Assembly: GCA_050247895.1 (NCBI GenBank)
Contig: JBFWTJ010000242.1
Location: 1 to 5,793, forward strand
From: CAVPEW01 sp050247895
GTDB lineage: Bacteria > Actinomycetota > Acidimicrobiia > Acidimicrobiales > VFJN01
Direction of reading: 5' to 3'
Length of the DNA stretch: 5,793 nt
Part shown: positions 5,199 through 5,793 of the stretch, piece after piece
How the letters are laid out: each line of letters opens with the position of its first letter
Numbering within the stretch: position 1 is the first letter of the stretch
Notes under the pieces: model-generated
Databases searched by the model: none
Seen by the model: the letters and a program-made list of their open reading frames with translations, nothing else
What the model was told of the DNA's origin: nothing
Translations under genes and position numbers: made by a program

Positions 5199-5793
5199 AT
5201 GACCGAGATCCCCGAGCACCTCCGCAAGCGGGCCGAGGAGGCCCGCAAGAAGGCGGCCGCCAAGGCCGGCCAGCCCGCCGACGAGGGCGCCGCGCCCGGC
5301 GCGGCCGCCGGTGGTGAGCAGGCCGCGCCCAGCGCCGCCGCGTCCCGCATCCCCGCCCACCTCCTCGAGCGCTCGAAGGCGGCCAAGGACCGCTCCGCCG
5401 GCGGGGGGGCTCCCGCGGGGACCGCGGTGGCCACCGCACCGGCGGCCGCGGCGGTGGCAGCCGCCCCGGCGCCGACGGCCACCGGGCCGGGGGGCCACAC
5501 CCAGCGCCTCCTCACCGTGGTCAAGTCGGGGTCGATCCAGGACGTCAAGGCGCTCCCGCAGGACAAGGTCCACGTCTGGCCCCACCTCCTGGTCATCGAG
5601 CTCGCCGCCGCGCTGGCCTGCACCGCGTTCACGCTGCTGTTCTCCGTGTTCGTGAACGCGCCGCTGCTGGAGCTGGCCAACTTCAACCAGACGCCGAACC
5701 CGTCCAAGGCACCCTGGTACTTCCTGGGCCTCCAGGAGCTCCTCACGATGTTCCACCCGATGGTGGCCGGCGTGACCATCCCGGAGATCGGAA
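5199..5793 (+). CDS. Subunit IV-like cytochrome b C-terminal subunit, with long N-terminal extension (3' end missing)
   Basis: The second half of the split cytochrome b, which completes the quinol-oxidation (Qo) site. Only 198 residues are in the window. Residues 1-98 form an unusual hydrophilic extension: an IPEHLRKRAEEAR motif at 4-16, a second copy IPAHLLERSKAAK at 51-63, then an Ala/Pro linker. The subunit IV-like part starts around 100, with a first membrane helix at about 129-152 and the sequence TPNPSKAPWYFLGLQE at 165-180. The last aligns with the Qo PEWY region, but reads APWY (171-174), so the usual Glu is replaced by Pro. A second helix begins before the cut. Chloroplast subunit IV has a short N-terminus, so the extension is specific to this type. 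It sits 10 bp after cytochrome b in the same operon. Family assignment is good; the rest of the gene is unseen. Confidence 0.88.
   Translation, partial: MTEIPEHLRKRAEEARKKAAAKAGQPADEGAAPGAAAGGEQAAPSAAASRIPAHLLERSKAAKDRSAGGGAPAGTAVATAPAAAAVAAAPAPTATGPGGHTQRLLTVVKSGSIQDVKALPQDKVHVWPHLLVIELAAALACTAFTLLFSVFVNAPLLELANFNQTPNPSKAPWYFLGLQELLTMFHPMVAGVTIPEIG

Noticed and set aside
5400..5490. Ala/Pro-rich repeat-like stretch in subunit IV considered as a DNA repeat or frameshift artefact
   Set aside because: The frame stays open and leads into a normal membrane helix; a similar Ala/Pro linker follows the motif in cytochrome c, so it reads as a real flexible linker.
5005..5779. Minus-strand open frames opposite cytochrome b and subunit IV
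   Set aside because: Compositionally biased shadows of the plus-strand genes, with no recognisable motif.
1..5793. tRNA, rRNA, CRISPR array, insertion sequence or attachment site
   Set aside because: No regularly spaced repeats, transposase-like protein or cloverleaf was seen; nearly all sequence is accounted for by the listed genes.

Overview
The window is very GC-rich, starts genes with GTG and TTG as well as ATG, and packs them tightly. It carries an ECF sigma/zinc anti-sigma pair and a menaquinone-type respiratory locus. This fits a high-GC actinobacterium; an Acidimicrobiia-like lineage is my guess from overall gene style, not something proven here.

Layout. (1) Positions 1-1167, + strand: the 3' part of an ECF sigma factor gene overlapping a gene for a membrane anti-sigma factor (zinc-binding N-terminus, one membrane helix, RskA-like outer domain). 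(2) Positions 1167-1186: a perfect GC-rich dyad between convergent genes, probably a shared terminator. (3) Positions 1190-3216, - strand: a two-gene unit encoding a membrane-anchored monohaem cytochrome c (TTG start behind a good Shine-Dalgarno) and a geranylgeranyl-reductase-family flavoprotein, plausibly a menaquinone side-chain reductase. (4) Positions 3217-3537: a non-coding divergent control region with two dyads, one matching the core of a CRP/FNR-family site, and a repeated 10-bp palindrome. (5) Positions 3538-5793, + strand: an operon of a small three-helix membrane protein, a 2[4Fe-4S] ferredoxin, a b6-type cytochrome b, and a subunit IV-like protein cut off by the window end.

How they fit together. 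The divergent units look like one quinol-oxidising cytochrome bc-type complex: b6-like core, subunit IV, cytochrome c as electron acceptor, and a flavoprotein that may tailor the quinone. Several details are non-standard. No Rieske protein is visible, and an apparently cytosolic 2[4Fe-4S] ferredoxin sits in the operon instead. The cytochrome b keeps the Cys that binds the extra haem c_i in b6f and related complexes, at the same spacing to the haem histidines. The Qo motif PEWY of subunit IV reads APWY. A short motif, IPxHLLxRSK, occurs at the N-terminus of cytochrome c and twice in the N-terminal extension of subunit IV, on what should be the cytoplasmic side. Together these suggest a variant complex with an unusual cytoplasmic face. 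This is an inference from one window; a Rieske gene may lie just downstream or elsewhere.
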